Made by a program: the position numbers and the translations under genes. From Bradyrhizobium sp. SZCCT0153 (GTDB lineage Bacteria > Pseudomonadota > Alphaproteobacteria > Rhizobiales > Xanthobacteraceae), in the NCBI RefSeq assembly GCF_018129995.1, contig NZ_JAFCKS010000001.1, forward strand, positions 1,027,001 to 1,091,000: DNA of 64,000 nucleotides, given 5' to 3'. The stretch's first letter is position 1. Every line of letters starts with the position of its first letter. The notes beneath the pieces were generated by a model. That model saw only the letters and a list, made by a program, of their open reading frames with translations. It made no database searches and was not told the DNA's origin. Shown piece by piece: positions 1 to 8,802 of the stretch.

Positions 1-122
1 CACGGATCCATACGAAGTAGTATTCGTCCATTTCTCGCGGGCCCGTCGCATTCAATGCGAACAAACCGCCGATGTCCTGCACGCCGACTTGGGCAAGCCT
101 TCGCAAAAGGACACCAATGCGG
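1..122. other. Left edge, no assignable gene
   Basis: Frames 1 and 2 of the plus strand stay open across this edge into the end of rfbB, so the tail of a rightward gene cannot be excluded. Nothing recognisable is encoded in so short a piece. No repeat or hairpin was noticed. Confidence 0.3.
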
Positions 123-1187
123 TTAGCCCAGGCCGATACGCTTCTGCTGATAACCGCGACCGAGAATGTTCTCCCACCACTCCCGATTGTCGATGAACCA
201 CTGGACGGTCTTGGCCAGCCCGCTCTCGAAGTTCTCGTCCGCACGCCATCCAAGCTGGCTCTCGAGCTTCGAAGCATCGATCGCATAACGGCGATCGTGC
301 CCTGGACGATCGGAAACGAACGAAATCAGGCTCCGCCGAGAACCTGTCCCGGACGGCGAAATTTCATCCAGCAGATCGCAGATGCCTTCCACGACGTGGA
401 GGTTGCTGCGCTCATTTCGCCCGCCGACATTGTATGTTTCGCCGATCACGCCGCGCTCGAGCACGAGCGCAAGCGCCTTGGCATGATCCTCTACGTAGAG
501 CCAGTCTCGGATGTTCTGCCCGTCGCCATAAACCGGCAACGCTTCTTCGGCCAGCCCCTTGATGATCATGTGGGGGATGAGCTTTTCGGGGAAGTGATAA
601 GGCCCGTAATTGTTCGAGCAGTTCGTCACCATTGTCGGGAGTTCGTAGGTCTCGCGCCAGGCGCGGACCAGATGGTCAGATGACGCTTTGCTCGCCGAGT
701 AGGGCGAATTCGGTGCGTAAGAGGTTGTCTCCGTGAAGTAACCGTCCTTGCCGAGCGAGCCGAACACCTCGTCCGTCGATATGTGAAGAAAGCGGAACCG
801 TGAACGCCGGTCCGGTGACAGCCCTTTCCAGTACCGCAAGGCTTCTTGCAGCAGCGTGAAGGTGCCGACGATGTTGGTCTGAATGAATTCTCCGGGCCCA
901 TCGATCGAGCGATCGACGTGGCTTTCGGCTGCCAAATTCATGACCGCGACGGGCTGGTACTTTTCGAACAGTTTACGGAGTGACGGCGCTTCGCAAATGC
1001 ACTGCTTCTCGAACGCGTAGCGCGGATTTGCGACGGCGCCCGGGATCGACTCGAGATTTGCCGCGTAAGTGAGCTTGTCGACGTTGACGACGCGCGCGTG
1101 CGTATCCCGAAGAAGATGACGGATGACTGCCGAGCCGATGAAACCGGCACCGCCCGTGACGAAAATCGTGGAGCCTTCAAAGCGCAT
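123..1187 (-). CDS. rfbB: dTDP-glucose 4,6-dehydratase
   Basis: This enzyme oxidises and dehydrates dTDP-glucose to dTDP-4-keto-6-deoxyglucose, the second step of dTDP-L-rhamnose synthesis in the cytoplasm. The 354-residue product is full length for the family. It carries the extended-SDR NAD-binding motif GGAGFIG at residues 12-18, the dehydratase triad Thr138-Asp139-Glu140 in STDEVFG, and YSASK with Tyr163 and Lys167. The gene lies 12 bases downstream of rfbA on the same strand, so the two are very likely cotranscribed. Family assignment is secure. The rhamnose role follows from the adjacent rfbA, rfbC and rfbD. Confidence 0.96.
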   Translation of the reverse strand: MRFEGSTIFVTGGAGFIGSAVIRHLLRDTHARVVNVDKLTYAANLESIPGAVANPRYAFEKQCICEAPSLRKLFEKYQPVAVMNLAAESHVDRSIDGPGEFIQTNIVGTFTLLQEALRYWKGLSPDRRSRFRFLHISTDEVFGSLGKDGYFTETTSYAPNSPYSASKASSDHLVRAWRETYELPTMVTNCSNNYGPYHFPEKLIPHMIIKGLAEEALPVYGDGQNIRDWLYVEDHAKALALVLERGVIGETYNVGGRNERSNLHVVEGICDLLDEISPSGTGSRRSLISFVSDRPGHDRRYAIDASKLESQLGWRADENFESGLAKTVQWFIDNREWWENILGRGYQQKRIGLG

Positions 1188-1199
1188 GAGTCGTTTGCC

Positions 1200-2087
1200 T
1201 CAGTCCAGACCGTGAGCGGAGAAGGAGCGAGCCACCGATTGCAGATACTGGCCGTAGCTGCTCTTGGCGGTCTTCTCGGCAACCTTCGAGAAGGATTCCA
1301 GGGAAATGTAGCCGCGCCGCAAGGCAATTTCTTCCGGGCACGCGATGCGCAGCCCCTGTCGCTGTTCCAGGATCTGCACGAAGTGACTGGCTTCGACCAG
1401 GGAGGCGTGCGTTCCGGTGTCGAGCCAGGCAAACCCGCGCCCAAGAACTTCGACGAACAGGTCGCCACTGGCGAGGTATGCGTTGTTCACGTCGGTGATT
1501 TCTATCTCTCCGCGCGCGGAAGGCTTGATCTTCGCGGCGATGTCGAGCACGCGATTGTCGTAGAAATAGAGGCCCGTCACGGCCACGTTCGACTTCGGTC
1601 GCGCGGGCTTCTCTTCGATCGAACGTGCGCGCCCGTCACTGCCGAGCTCAACGACGCCATATTGCTCGGGCGTGTTGACGACATAGCCGAAGATCGTGGC
1701 GCCACTCTTGCGAGCCGCGGCCTTGGCGAGCAACTCGGGAAGTCCATGTCCGTAGAAGATATTGTCTCCCAGAACGAGCGCGACGGAATCCTCTCCTACA
1801 AACTCGCGGCCGACGATGAATGCGTCGGCAAGACCGCGCGGAGTTTCCTGCGAGGCATACGAAAACTTGACGCCGATTTCCGTTCCGTCACCAAGCAGGC
1901 GTTGAAACAGCGGCTTGTCCTGCGGCGTGGAGATGATGAGAATGTCGCGGATTCCAGCGAGCATCAGTGCCGACAGCGGATAGTAGATCATCGGTTTGTC
2001 AAAAACCGGAAGCAGTTGCTTCGACACCACGGTCGTGACGGGATAAAGGCGCGAACCTGTTCCGCCTGCGAGTATTATTCCCTTCAT
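1200..2087 (-). CDS. rfbA: Glucose-1-phosphate thymidylyltransferase
   Basis: This enzyme makes dTDP-glucose from glucose-1-phosphate and dTTP, the committing step of dTDP-rhamnose synthesis. The 295-residue product has the nucleotidyltransferase signature [11 protein letters not shown] at residues 6-16, Lys23 in SKQLLP, and the FDKPMIYYP sugar-binding segment. The frame is open 51 bases further upstream. The start at 2087 is chosen because it begins exactly at the conserved MKGIILAGG and has a GA-rich ribosome-binding region. It is divergent from rfbC, with 87 bases between the two starts. Confidence 0.96.
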   Translation of the reverse strand: MKGIILAGGTGSRLYPVTTVVSKQLLPVFDKPMIYYPLSALMLAGIRDILIISTPQDKPLFQRLLGDGTEIGVKFSYASQETPRGLADAFIVGREFVGEDSVALVLGDNIFYGHGLPELLAKAAARKSGATIFGYVVNTPEQYGVVELGSDGRARSIEEKPARPKSNVAVTGLYFYDNRVLDIAAKIKPSARGEIEITDVNNAYLASGDLFVEVLGRGFAWLDTGTHASLVEASHFVQILEQRQGLRIACPEEIALRRGYISLESFSKVAEKTAKSSYGQYLQSVARSFSAHGLD

Positions 2088-2174
2088 CGGCCCTCTCTGG
2101 TTTGCCAGCGCGAAAATATCAGATAGAGTGCGCTGCACAAGATTTTTGTCGACGCCGAGCTAGAGTCCCTGCGA
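2088..2174. promoter_or_regulatory. Divergent rfbA/rfbC promoter region
   Basis: These 87 bases are the only non-coding sequence between the leftward rfbA-rfbB pair and the rightward rfbC-rfbD pair. They must therefore hold the promoters of both halves of the dTDP-rhamnose pathway, unless one half is read from farther away. No clear operator was identified by eye. Confidence 0.5.
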
Positions 2175-2729
2175 ATGAACGTTCTCACGACGGATTTGCC
2201 CGAAGTTCTGATCGTCGAGCCAAAGCTATTCGGTGATCAACGCGGTTTCTTCCTGGAGTCCTATCAATTCGCGCGATACGTGCAGAACGGCATTGCGCGG
2301 CCGTTCGTCCAGGACAATCTCTCGCGCTCGCGTTTCGGAGTGCTGCGTGGGCTGCATCTACAGAATCCGGCCACGCAGGGCAAGCTGGTCACGGTGCTTT
2401 GCGGTCGAGTTCTCGATGTTGCAGTTGATGTGCGCATCGGCAGCCCAAACTTTGGGCGCCATGTTGCCGTTGAACTGAGCGAAGATAATCGGAGGCAATT
2501 GTGGGTTCCTCGTGGCTTCGCCCACGGTTTCGCCGTTCTCTCCGAGACTGCGGATTTCTTCTATAAATGCGACGAGCTTTACAGTCCGAAGGATGAAATC
2601 TCAGTGCGGTGGAACGATCCGGCAATCGGCATCGACTGGGCTGTCGCGGATCCGTCACTTTCACCCAAGGATGCCGAGGCGCCGCTGTTGGCAGACGTGA
2701 AGGGCCTCCCCCGCTATGGGGAGGTCTGA
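2175..2729 (+). CDS. rfbC: dTDP-4-dehydrorhamnose 3,5-epimerase
   Basis: A cupin-fold epimerase that inverts C3 and C5 of dTDP-4-keto-6-deoxyglucose, the third step toward dTDP-L-rhamnose. The 184-residue length is normal. The catalytic His61 lies in LRGLHLQ and the catalytic Tyr130 in DFFYKCDELY. The WVPRGFAHGF cupin segment is intact. The stop codon is one base before the rfbD start, so the two genes are translationally linked. Confidence 0.96.
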   Translation: MNVLTTDLPEVLIVEPKLFGDQRGFFLESYQFARYVQNGIARPFVQDNLSRSRFGVLRGLHLQNPATQGKLVTVLCGRVLDVAVDVRIGSPNFGRHVAVELSEDNRRQLWVPRGFAHGFAVLSETADFFYKCDELYSPKDEISVRWNDPAIGIDWAVADPSLSPKDAEAPLLADVKGLPRYGEV

Positions 2730-2730
2730 C

Positions 2731-3627
2731 ATGAAGATCCTTCTGACCGGCGCTGCCGGGCAAGTTGGTGGGGCGCTGCTGCAGCAGTTTCAGGACCGCG
2801 CCAACATCGTTGCGCCGCCGCGTGAGGCGTTCGACCTGTCGCAGCCGGCGGGCCTCGCTGAAAAACTGGACGCGATCGTGCCTGATCTGATCATCAACCC
2901 CGCGGCTTATACGGCGGTCGATCGCGCAGAAGACGAGCGCGAGATGGCATTTCGTGTCAACGCTGAATCACCCAGGGCTATCGCCCAATGGGCCGCGCGC
3001 CGCCACATCCCGCTGGTGCACTTCTCGACCGACTACGTCTTCGACGGATCCGGTGACCGTCCGTGGCGTGAGGACAGCACTCCGCGCCCTCTCTCGGTGT
3101 ATGGCGAGAGCAAGCTCGCTGGCGATCAGGCGATTGCCGAGGCGGGCGGACCGCATCTGATCGCGCGCACATCGTGGGTTTACGCCGCCTCGGGCGCGAA
3201 TTTTCTCAAAACGATCGTGAGGCTGGCAGGAGAGCGGGAAGAACTGCGCATTGTCGCCGACCAGATCGGTAGTCCGACAACCGCAGGCGCGATCGCGCGC
3301 GCGATGGTCGCGATGCTGCAACCAGCGGACGGGGATGTTGCTGCAATGTTCGATAGACGGGGCGGCCCCGTCAATCTGGTGTGCGCCGGCGAGACAAGCT
3401 GGCACGGCTTTGCGGTCGCGATCGTTTCCGGGCTGAAGTCTCGTGGGGCCAAGTTTGCCGTAAAGCAGATCCTTCCGATCGCTTCGAGTGAATTTCCTGT
3501 CAAGGCGAAGCGACCCTTCAATTCGCGCCTGGATCTGACGCGCCTGCGGGAACGGTTCGATATTGCGATGCCGACATGGCAGCAAGCGCTTGATCCCGAA
3601 CTGGACGCTCTCAACGGAACGATGTGA
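2731..3627 (+). CDS. rfbD: dTDP-4-dehydrorhamnose reductase
   Basis: Performs the last step of dTDP-L-rhamnose synthesis, the NAD(P)H reduction of the 4-keto group. From the ATG at 2731 the product has 298 residues, with the nucleotide-binding GAAGQVG at 7-13, STDYVFDG around 99-106 and YGESK with Tyr124 and Lys128. The frame is open 15 bases upstream inside rfbC. The 2731 start is preferred because MKILLTGAAG aligns with the family N-terminus and sits directly behind the rfbC stop. Confidence 0.95.
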   Translation: MKILLTGAAGQVGGALLQQFQDRANIVAPPREAFDLSQPAGLAEKLDAIVPDLIINPAAYTAVDRAEDEREMAFRVNAESPRAIAQWAARRHIPLVHFSTDYVFDGSGDRPWREDSTPRPLSVYGESKLAGDQAIAEAGGPHLIARTSWVYAASGANFLKTIVRLAGEREELRIVADQIGSPTTAGAIARAMVAMLQPADGDVAAMFDRRGGPVNLVCAGETSWHGFAVAIVSGLKSRGAKFAVKQILPIASSEFPVKAKRPFNSRLDLTRLRERFDIAMPTWQQALDPELDALNGTM

Positions 3628-3737
3628 TTTGTCCCCCCGCGCGGGCGCGCGAACGGGCAGAACGATTCGGGAGTTTAACCTTTGTTAACCATCCCGGGCC
3701 CATTTTCTGGTCTGGCGCTTCAACCGGAAATGACCGC

Positions 3738-4160
3738 ATGTTCCAGCTCTTCCTGCGGGCTCGCACCCATAACTTCCTGAAGGACCGTTTCGGAGGAGAG
3801 CAGGCGTTCCGTGCGCGCTCGCCTGAGCGGGACGCCGAAACGGATCGCACGCGCATCGAGGCCATTATGATCGCGATCGAGGACGCCCTCCACGCGGCCG
3901 AGCGGGAACAGTCGGGCCTGAACCGGCGGGTAGAAGACGTGCTGGCGCGTGCCGCCGTGACCTTCGGCAACGGCGACGACGAATATCTCGAGCGCGAGGC
4001 GCTCGACAATCACCATCAGGATCTGTTCGACAAGGAGATCCTGAACGGCCAGCGGCGGCTCAAGGAACTCGGCGCCTCGATCGCTCATTTCAAGTTCCTG
4101 AAGGCGGCGATGCTGAGCCGCTTTCCGGAATATAGGCAGCCGACGAGCCCCACCAATTAA
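3738..4160 (+). CDS. Conserved hypothetical protein, 140 aa
   Basis: I do not recognise a named family. From the ATG at 3738 the 140-residue product is hydrophilic, charged and predicted helical, with no signal peptide or membrane segment. It looks cytoplasmic. The frame stays open back to 3624, but the earlier part overlaps rfbD and reads as GC-rich non-coding composition, so the later start is preferred. It ends 38 bases before the convergent phosphatase gene. Nothing in it points to polysaccharide synthesis. Confidence 0.7.
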   Translation: MFQLFLRARTHNFLKDRFGGEQAFRARSPERDAETDRTRIEAIMIAIEDALHAAEREQSGLNRRVEDVLARAAVTFGNGDDEYLEREALDNHHQDLFDKEILNGQRRLKELGASIAHFKFLKAAMLSRFPEYRQPTSPTN

Positions 4161-4197
4161 AGGCCGGCGCGGCCCACGACGCCGCGAGCCCTTACGG

Positions 4198-4932
4198 CTA
4201 GATCGCGAGCATGCTGTTGCCCTGAATGGACAGCAGCGTCAGGTTTCCGGTGGCATACGCGCCGGTATCGATGTTGGCGCGGTTCTCGTGCAACTCGGCC
4301 TGCTTCACCGGCGTGTGGCCGTGCACGACGTATTTGCCGAAGCGCCTCTTGCTCTGCAGGAATTCGTCCCTGATCCACAGCAGATCGGCCTCGCGCTGTT
4401 CTGAGAGTGGAATTCCAGGACGCACCCCGGCATGGACGAAGAAGAAGTCGCCGCAGGTGAATGTCGGCCGCAACTGACGCAGGAACGCGATGTGCTCTGG
4501 CGGCATGGCGGATGCGAGTTCGCGCACGAGATCGGACTGCTCGTCCTTGCTGAGGCCCGGTGCGGCGGACACGCCGTATGACATCATGGTCTGGAGACCG
4601 CCGAACTGAAACCATTCGGTGGCGAGCGAGGGGTCTTCCAGCACCGAAGTGAAATAGGCCTCGTGATTGCCCTTGAGAAACACCGTGTTGCGGCGGCGGC
4701 TGCGCCTGATCAGCAGATCGAGGGTGTGGCGCGAATCCGGCCCGCGATCGATATAGTCGCCGAGGAAGACCTCGATGGCGCGATAGGGCCGGCTGTTCGC
4801 CATGTCCGCGTCGATGACGGCGAACATCTGCTCGAGCAGATGCGCGCAGCCGTGGATGTCGCTCATCGCATAGATGCGCACGCCGTTCGGTAGCTTCGGC
4901 CGGGGCGGATTTCGGGGCGCTGTCGTGGACAT
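4198..4932 (-). CDS. Metallophosphoesterase, PPP-like phosphatase
   Basis: A 244-residue calcineurin-like phosphoesterase resembling bacterial serine/threonine or diadenosine-tetraphosphate phosphatases. All metal-binding motifs are visible: SDIHG (Asp25, His27), GDYIDRG (58-64), GNHE (88-91), then the distal FVHAG and VVHGHTP histidines. There is no signal peptide, so it should be cytoplasmic. The start is the ATG at 4932; an in-frame TTG lies 9 bases upstream. Substrate cannot be told from sequence. It lies between the rhamnose genes and the initiating transferase with no obvious functional link. Confidence 0.88.
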   Translation of the reverse strand: MSTTAPRNPPRPKLPNGVRIYAMSDIHGCAHLLEQMFAVIDADMANSRPYRAIEVFLGDYIDRGPDSRHTLDLLIRRSRRRNTVFLKGNHEAYFTSVLEDPSLATEWFQFGGLQTMMSYGVSAAPGLSKDEQSDLVRELASAMPPEHIAFLRQLRPTFTCGDFFFVHAGVRPGIPLSEQREADLLWIRDEFLQSKRRFGKYVVHGHTPVKQAELHENRANIDTGAYATGNLTLLSIQGNSMLAI

Positions 4933-5105
4933 TGGGTCCAACTCTTTCAGAGAGCTTCGCCCGAGATGTCAATATGCTAGCGACGAAATCGAGGCGCCGC
5001 GGGTCGCTTTTTTCTCCGGGCGGGCGGGATTGACGTCCCTTTGTGCGGCGGATCGATCACCTGCCGGGGGGCGGCAAGTTGTCGATCCCTGCGCGTCCGG
5101 TCTGA

Positions 5106-5384
5106 TTAGCCGAAACTCCCGGCGTCGAGCGACGGCGCGGCTTTGTCGCGACAGGCGTTCGCCCGCGCGCGGACCAGCACTGCGCCGCCGAAATAGCCAA
5201 GCTGCAGCACCGCCGCAAAGACGAGAAGCGTAACGACGGTGTGAGCCGAATCATGCCCCTGCCAGGCCAGACCTGCGCCGAGAAAGGCTGCACCGAGAAC
5301 GATGGCGGGCGGCAGGATGAATATTCTGAATCGGCCTCCTAGCAACGATCCGATCAGCAGACTGAAAACGGCTACCGTACTCAC
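5106..5384 (-). CDS. Small membrane protein, 92 aa
   Basis: The first 70 residues are almost continuously hydrophobic and make two to three membrane helices, followed by a basic, polar tail. The start is a GTG preceded by a strong GGGGAG ribosome-binding site about nine bases upstream, which argues the ORF is real. No family is recognised. It is divergent from the transferase gene at 5729, across a 344-base spacer. Confidence 0.65.
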   Translation of the reverse strand: MSTVAVFSLLIGSLLGGRFRIFILPPAIVLGAAFLGAGLAWQGHDSAHTVVTLLVFAAVLQLGYFGGAVLVRARANACRDKAAPSLDAGSFG

Positions 5385-5728
5385 GACACAAACTCCCCGA
5401 ATTGGTCACGAGTGTTAACGGTGCCGACCTAATAACGGCTTAAGCGGTATGGTTGAACAGCCGTTCAAATGCGCGCGAACTTCGGTGCGAACGTGGCGCG
5501 ATCTGATAGCAAATGCGGCGCGATGCACGCATAATTGTCACGTGTGTGACAGTACTTTGGGCAACTCTTGCAGCGACGCTGCGTTGCATAAATTCGATTT
5601 GATTTTTTCGGTGCACTGCCGCAATGTCGCTTTGTTTAGTTAAGATATACTTTGGCGCACGTCGCGAATTTAGATCGATTTACTCGCAATTGCTGATTGC
5701 GAATGTGTGACGAGGCAGCGAGGTTCGG
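5385..5728. promoter_or_regulatory. AT-rich regulatory spacer before the transferase gene
   Basis: This 344-base spacer is visibly more AT-rich than its surroundings and holds no credible gene. It should carry the promoter of the initiating transferase at 5729 and of the divergent small membrane protein. It contains a 16-base dyad at 5536-5551, listed separately. Confidence 0.5.
5536..5551. promoter_or_regulatory. Dyad TGTCAC-N4-GTGACA
   Basis: A perfect 6-base inverted repeat with a 4-base centre lies 178 bases upstream of the transferase start. Such a dyad fits a dimeric regulator site. The regulator is unknown, and it is not an exact CRP, FNR/FixK or PhoB consensus. Confidence 0.35.
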
Positions 5729-7156
5729 ATGGCTGTAGCAACTTACGGTTCGGAAAACTTCTATTCGGGTATATCGAACCGGCGTGGTGCTCTCCAGAGA
5801 CCCCTCCAGGTCGCGTTGATCGCCGGCGACTTCGTCGCCGTGCTGCTCAGCTACTTCACGGCGAGTGGTCTGTATCGCGTGCTCGCCACGGCCGAGCAGG
5901 ATTCATCCGTCGGCGCCGGTCTTGTCGTCGGTGCGGTGTTTGTCACGATCGCCTATTTCCAGGGTGTGTATGACCACCATCGTCTGCTGAGCACGGTCTG
6001 GCAGCTGCGCAAGGCTCTGGCAGTCTGGCTGATCTCGCTGACCATTCTCGCGGTCGAAGCGTTTCTGCTCAAATCGTCTGCAGAGCTGTCGCGTGGGACC
6101 ACGCTGCTGTTCGCCGCAACCGGCGGCCTTGCTCTGGGTGGCCTCCGCGTGCTGTGGCGCCTGGCTCTCACCTCGAGCTATGCCAAGGGGCGCCTGGTCG
6201 ACCGGAAGGTGGTGCTGCTCAGCCTCAAGCCGCTGGATTTCACCTCGAATCGCCTCAAGGACCTGCGCAAGCACGGCTTCAACGTTGTGCGGCATTTCGT
6301 GCTCGAGCCCTCGGAAGAGGGCGCGGGCTGGGATCGCGAGATTCGTGACATCATTCGTCAGGCCCGGACCGCTGACGTGGAGGAATATCTCCTGGTGATC
6401 GACTGGGATGAGATGCCGCTGCTCCAGAAGCTGAGCCAGCACCTGCGCGTGGTTCCGCAGCCGATTCGTCTGCTGCCGGATTTCCCGATCGCCGATCTGG
6501 TCTCGCGTCCGTTCCAGCCCGTCAGCGGCACGGTCGCGATCGAGATCCAGCGTGCGCCGCTCAGCGTGTTTGAGCAGGCGCAGAAGCGCTGCCTCGACGT
6601 CGGTATTGCTTCGTTCGCGCTATTGTTGCTGGGGCCGCTGCTGGTGACCGCCGCGATCATGATAAAGCTCGATTCCAGGGGCAAGGTGATCTTCAAGCAG
6701 TTTCGACGCGGCTTTAACGGCAAGCAGTTCGAGATCTGGAAGTTTCGCTCGATGACGGTGGCGGAGAACGGCCATATCGTCACGCAGGCGACGAGGAGCG
6801 ACGCACGGGTGACCCGTGTCGGCCGCGTGCTGCGGCGGACCAGCATCGACGAGCTGCCGCAGCTCTGGAACGTTCTGCGCGGGGAGATGTCCTTGGTCGG
6901 GCCGCGTCCGCATGCGCTCGCACACGACAACTATTACGATCCGATGATCAGCAAGTATGTCTACCGCCATCATATGAAGCCGGGCCTGACGGGGTGGGCC
7001 CAGGTCAATGGATTTCGCGGTGAAACGCCGACGATCGATCTGATGGAAAAGCGCGTCGAGTACGATGTCTGGTACGTCAGTAACTGGAGCATCTGGCTCG
7101 ACATCAAGATCATCTTCAAGACGGCCCTGGCCTTGATCCATCAGGAAGCGTATTGA
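5729..7156 (+). CDS. Polyprenyl-phosphate sugar-1-phosphate transferase (WcaJ/ExoY type)
   Basis: Starts the exopolysaccharide repeat unit by moving a hexose-1-phosphate from UDP-sugar to undecaprenyl phosphate at the inner membrane. The 475-residue length fits the long WcaJ/GumD-like class. It has an N-terminal block of four or five membrane helices (about 25-150), a CoA-binding-like middle domain, a re-entrant hydrophobic helix near 290-310, and the C-terminal bacterial sugar transferase domain. That domain shows KFRSM, TSIDELPQLWNVL, SLVGPRP and KPGLTGWAQV. Glucose is the usual substrate of this class, but the sequence alone does not prove it. Confidence 0.93.
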   Translation: MAVATYGSENFYSGISNRRGALQRPLQVALIAGDFVAVLLSYFTASGLYRVLATAEQDSSVGAGLVVGAVFVTIAYFQGVYDHHRLLSTVWQLRKALAVWLISLTILAVEAFLLKSSAELSRGTTLLFAATGGLALGGLRVLWRLALTSSYAKGRLVDRKVVLLSLKPLDFTSNRLKDLRKHGFNVVRHFVLEPSEEGAGWDREIRDIIRQARTADVEEYLLVIDWDEMPLLQKLSQHLRVVPQPIRLLPDFPIADLVSRPFQPVSGTVAIEIQRAPLSVFEQAQKRCLDVGIASFALLLLGPLLVTAAIMIKLDSRGKVIFKQFRRGFNGKQFEIWKFRSMTVAENGHIVTQATRSDARVTRVGRVLRRTSIDELPQLWNVLRGEMSLVGPRPHALAHDNYYDPMISKYVYRHHMKPGLTGWAQVNGFRGETPTIDLMEKRVEYDVWYVSNWSIWLDIKIIFKTALALIHQEAY

Positions 7157-7394
7157 CGGCGATCTTGCATACCGCTGGCCGGTGAAGCGCAACTGATTGC
7201 CTGTCCATCACAGGATGTTCGTGCCCGCGATCGCCGATGCGCCCATCCTGCCGCAACGGGCGGGCGCCAGCCGCAGCGCGGCTTGCCTCGGGCCTGCATC
7301 GCGCTTCGGTGGTTTCATGCAAAGCAATTCTCTCTCCGGGCGCGCCGACGTTAGCGCGGTACGACAGGCCCGGCCGGCGTCCGCCGACCGGGGA

Positions 7395-8768
7395 TCATTG
7401 ATTCAATGTGGCCTTCAGTTCGAATGGGGCTGTGGTCGGCAAGGTGATGACGACGGGGGTGGACCCTAGCCGTATTGTGCTCGACGTGGTCTTTTGCTGA
7501 CACAGCGGCGCAAATTCCGGTTTTGTGTCGTTGGGAAATTCGAGCGTCGCCGAAGTCTTTTCCTGTGAGGTCCAGGCGATCAGCTGTTTTCCTCCAGGGG
7601 TCGTTGCCTCGACCACAAACAGCCCGGGCAAGGGTTGCTCAAGTCTCATTGGGCCCATGCTCTTGATGATAGCAATGGCTTCGCGGGTCGCGCATGCAGC
7701 AGGCTTTGGTGAAAAAGCGTAGTCGTACAGCCCGAAATTGTCTTCCAGGGCAGTCGGATCAGAACCCTGATCCTTCATTTCGTAGATCCAGGCCCCCTTT
7801 ATCCAAGGTGTGGCTGCAGTCCAAAATAGAAATTGCGCGATATTGTTCGCGGCAGTTTGCGTTGAAATCGGGCAGGTCTTCGATGTTGTCGGCCATCCGA
7901 CCTCTGTGACGAAGATGGGGATGTTTGATCCGGCGGAGTCCAGCAACTTCCGCAAGGAGCTGACTTGATGTATCGCAGCCTCTGCGGTTCGGTTGGAAAC
8001 CTCGCGCTCGCAATGATTGTAGAGGTGAACGGACAAGCCGCTGGCACCTTCCAGCGCTCCGGACCGAACGAGCGCCATGGTCCACTTCCAGTCGGGATCC
8101 ATTCCGACCGCCCCGACCAGCACCTGTGCCTGGGGTGCCACGCTGCGTATCCTTGCGAGCGCCTCCTTCGCGAGGGCGGAATAATTGGCCGCCGCGCGCG
8201 GATCGCTCGGGTCGCCTTCGCCGACCAGGAAGGGGCGTCCCAGCACGGCGTTCATATTCCATTCGTTCCAGATCTCGTAAATCGGGTTACGTTTGGCGGT
8301 CGCCTGAACGGCCTTCGCCGCGAAGTCGCCGAAGCTCTTTCGGCCGACGTCGGTCAGCGGGGGCTGGCCGTCAGGAACCAGAGGATTTGGATGACCCAGG
8401 ATGAGCAATGGCCTTGCTTGAGTTCGATCCAGGAAATCGAACAGCTTGGCTGGTTCTCGTGCCACTTGAGTGGCCGCGTTGCCGATCGCCGGTCCAGCCT
8501 GAAACAAGCTCCAGGCGAGATCGTCCCTGACTGAATCAAAGGCGTCGGATCGCAATGTCAGCGCGGTCTTCTGAGGGGAATAGCCATATTCTCCACCTAT
8601 CCCGAAGTGTACGCCGATGCCGATTATCGGCCGTTCGGCCCGCTCGGCCAACGGCTGCTTGCCAATCCAGAAGGATGTAGTTTGATTAGCCGCATAGATT
8701 TTACTGAAGAGCAAACCCGCTGCGATGACTGCAAGTGCCACTAACCCTCTTGTCGCTGCTCTGGCCAT
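7395..8768 (-). CDS. Clan GH-A glycoside hydrolase, PslG/GH39-like, copy 1
   Basis: A 457-residue protein with an uncleaved or cleaved signal helix at residues 7-26, then a TIM-barrel hydrolase like the PslG family of polysaccharide-locus glycosidases. The probable acid/base is Glu169 in YEIWNEW and the nucleophile Glu289 in VTEVGWPT. The segment GLSVHLYNHC between them is shared with the second copy at 15389-16834. Enzymes of this type trim or release the polymer in the periplasm. The start is only 34 bases from the divergent GT4 gene at 8803, so both promoters overlap. Confidence 0.85.
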   Translation of the reverse strand: MARAATRGLVALAVIAAGLLFSKIYAANQTTSFWIGKQPLAERAERPIIGIGVHFGIGGEYGYSPQKTALTLRSDAFDSVRDDLAWSLFQAGPAIGNAATQVAREPAKLFDFLDRTQARPLLILGHPNPLVPDGQPPLTDVGRKSFGDFAAKAVQATAKRNPIYEIWNEWNMNAVLGRPFLVGEGDPSDPRAAANYSALAKEALARIRSVAPQAQVLVGAVGMDPDWKWTMALVRSGALEGASGLSVHLYNHCEREVSNRTAEAAIHQVSSLRKLLDSAGSNIPIFVTEVGWPTTSKTCPISTQTAANNIAQFLFWTAATPWIKGAWIYEMKDQGSDPTALEDNFGLYDYAFSPKPAACATREAIAIIKSMGPMRLEQPLPGLFVVEATTPGGKQLIAWTSQEKTSATLEFPNDTKPEFAPLCQQKTTSSTIRLGSTPVVITLPTTAPFELKATLNQ

Positions 8769-8802
8769 CTACGCCCTCACTTGTGTCAGGTAACGAACGT
8801 AC

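Noticed and set aside
3672..3690. TTAACC direct repeat before the hypothetical gene at 3738 as a CtrA box.
   Set aside because: Spacing is TTAA-N6-TTAA, one base short of the consensus, and there is only one such site.
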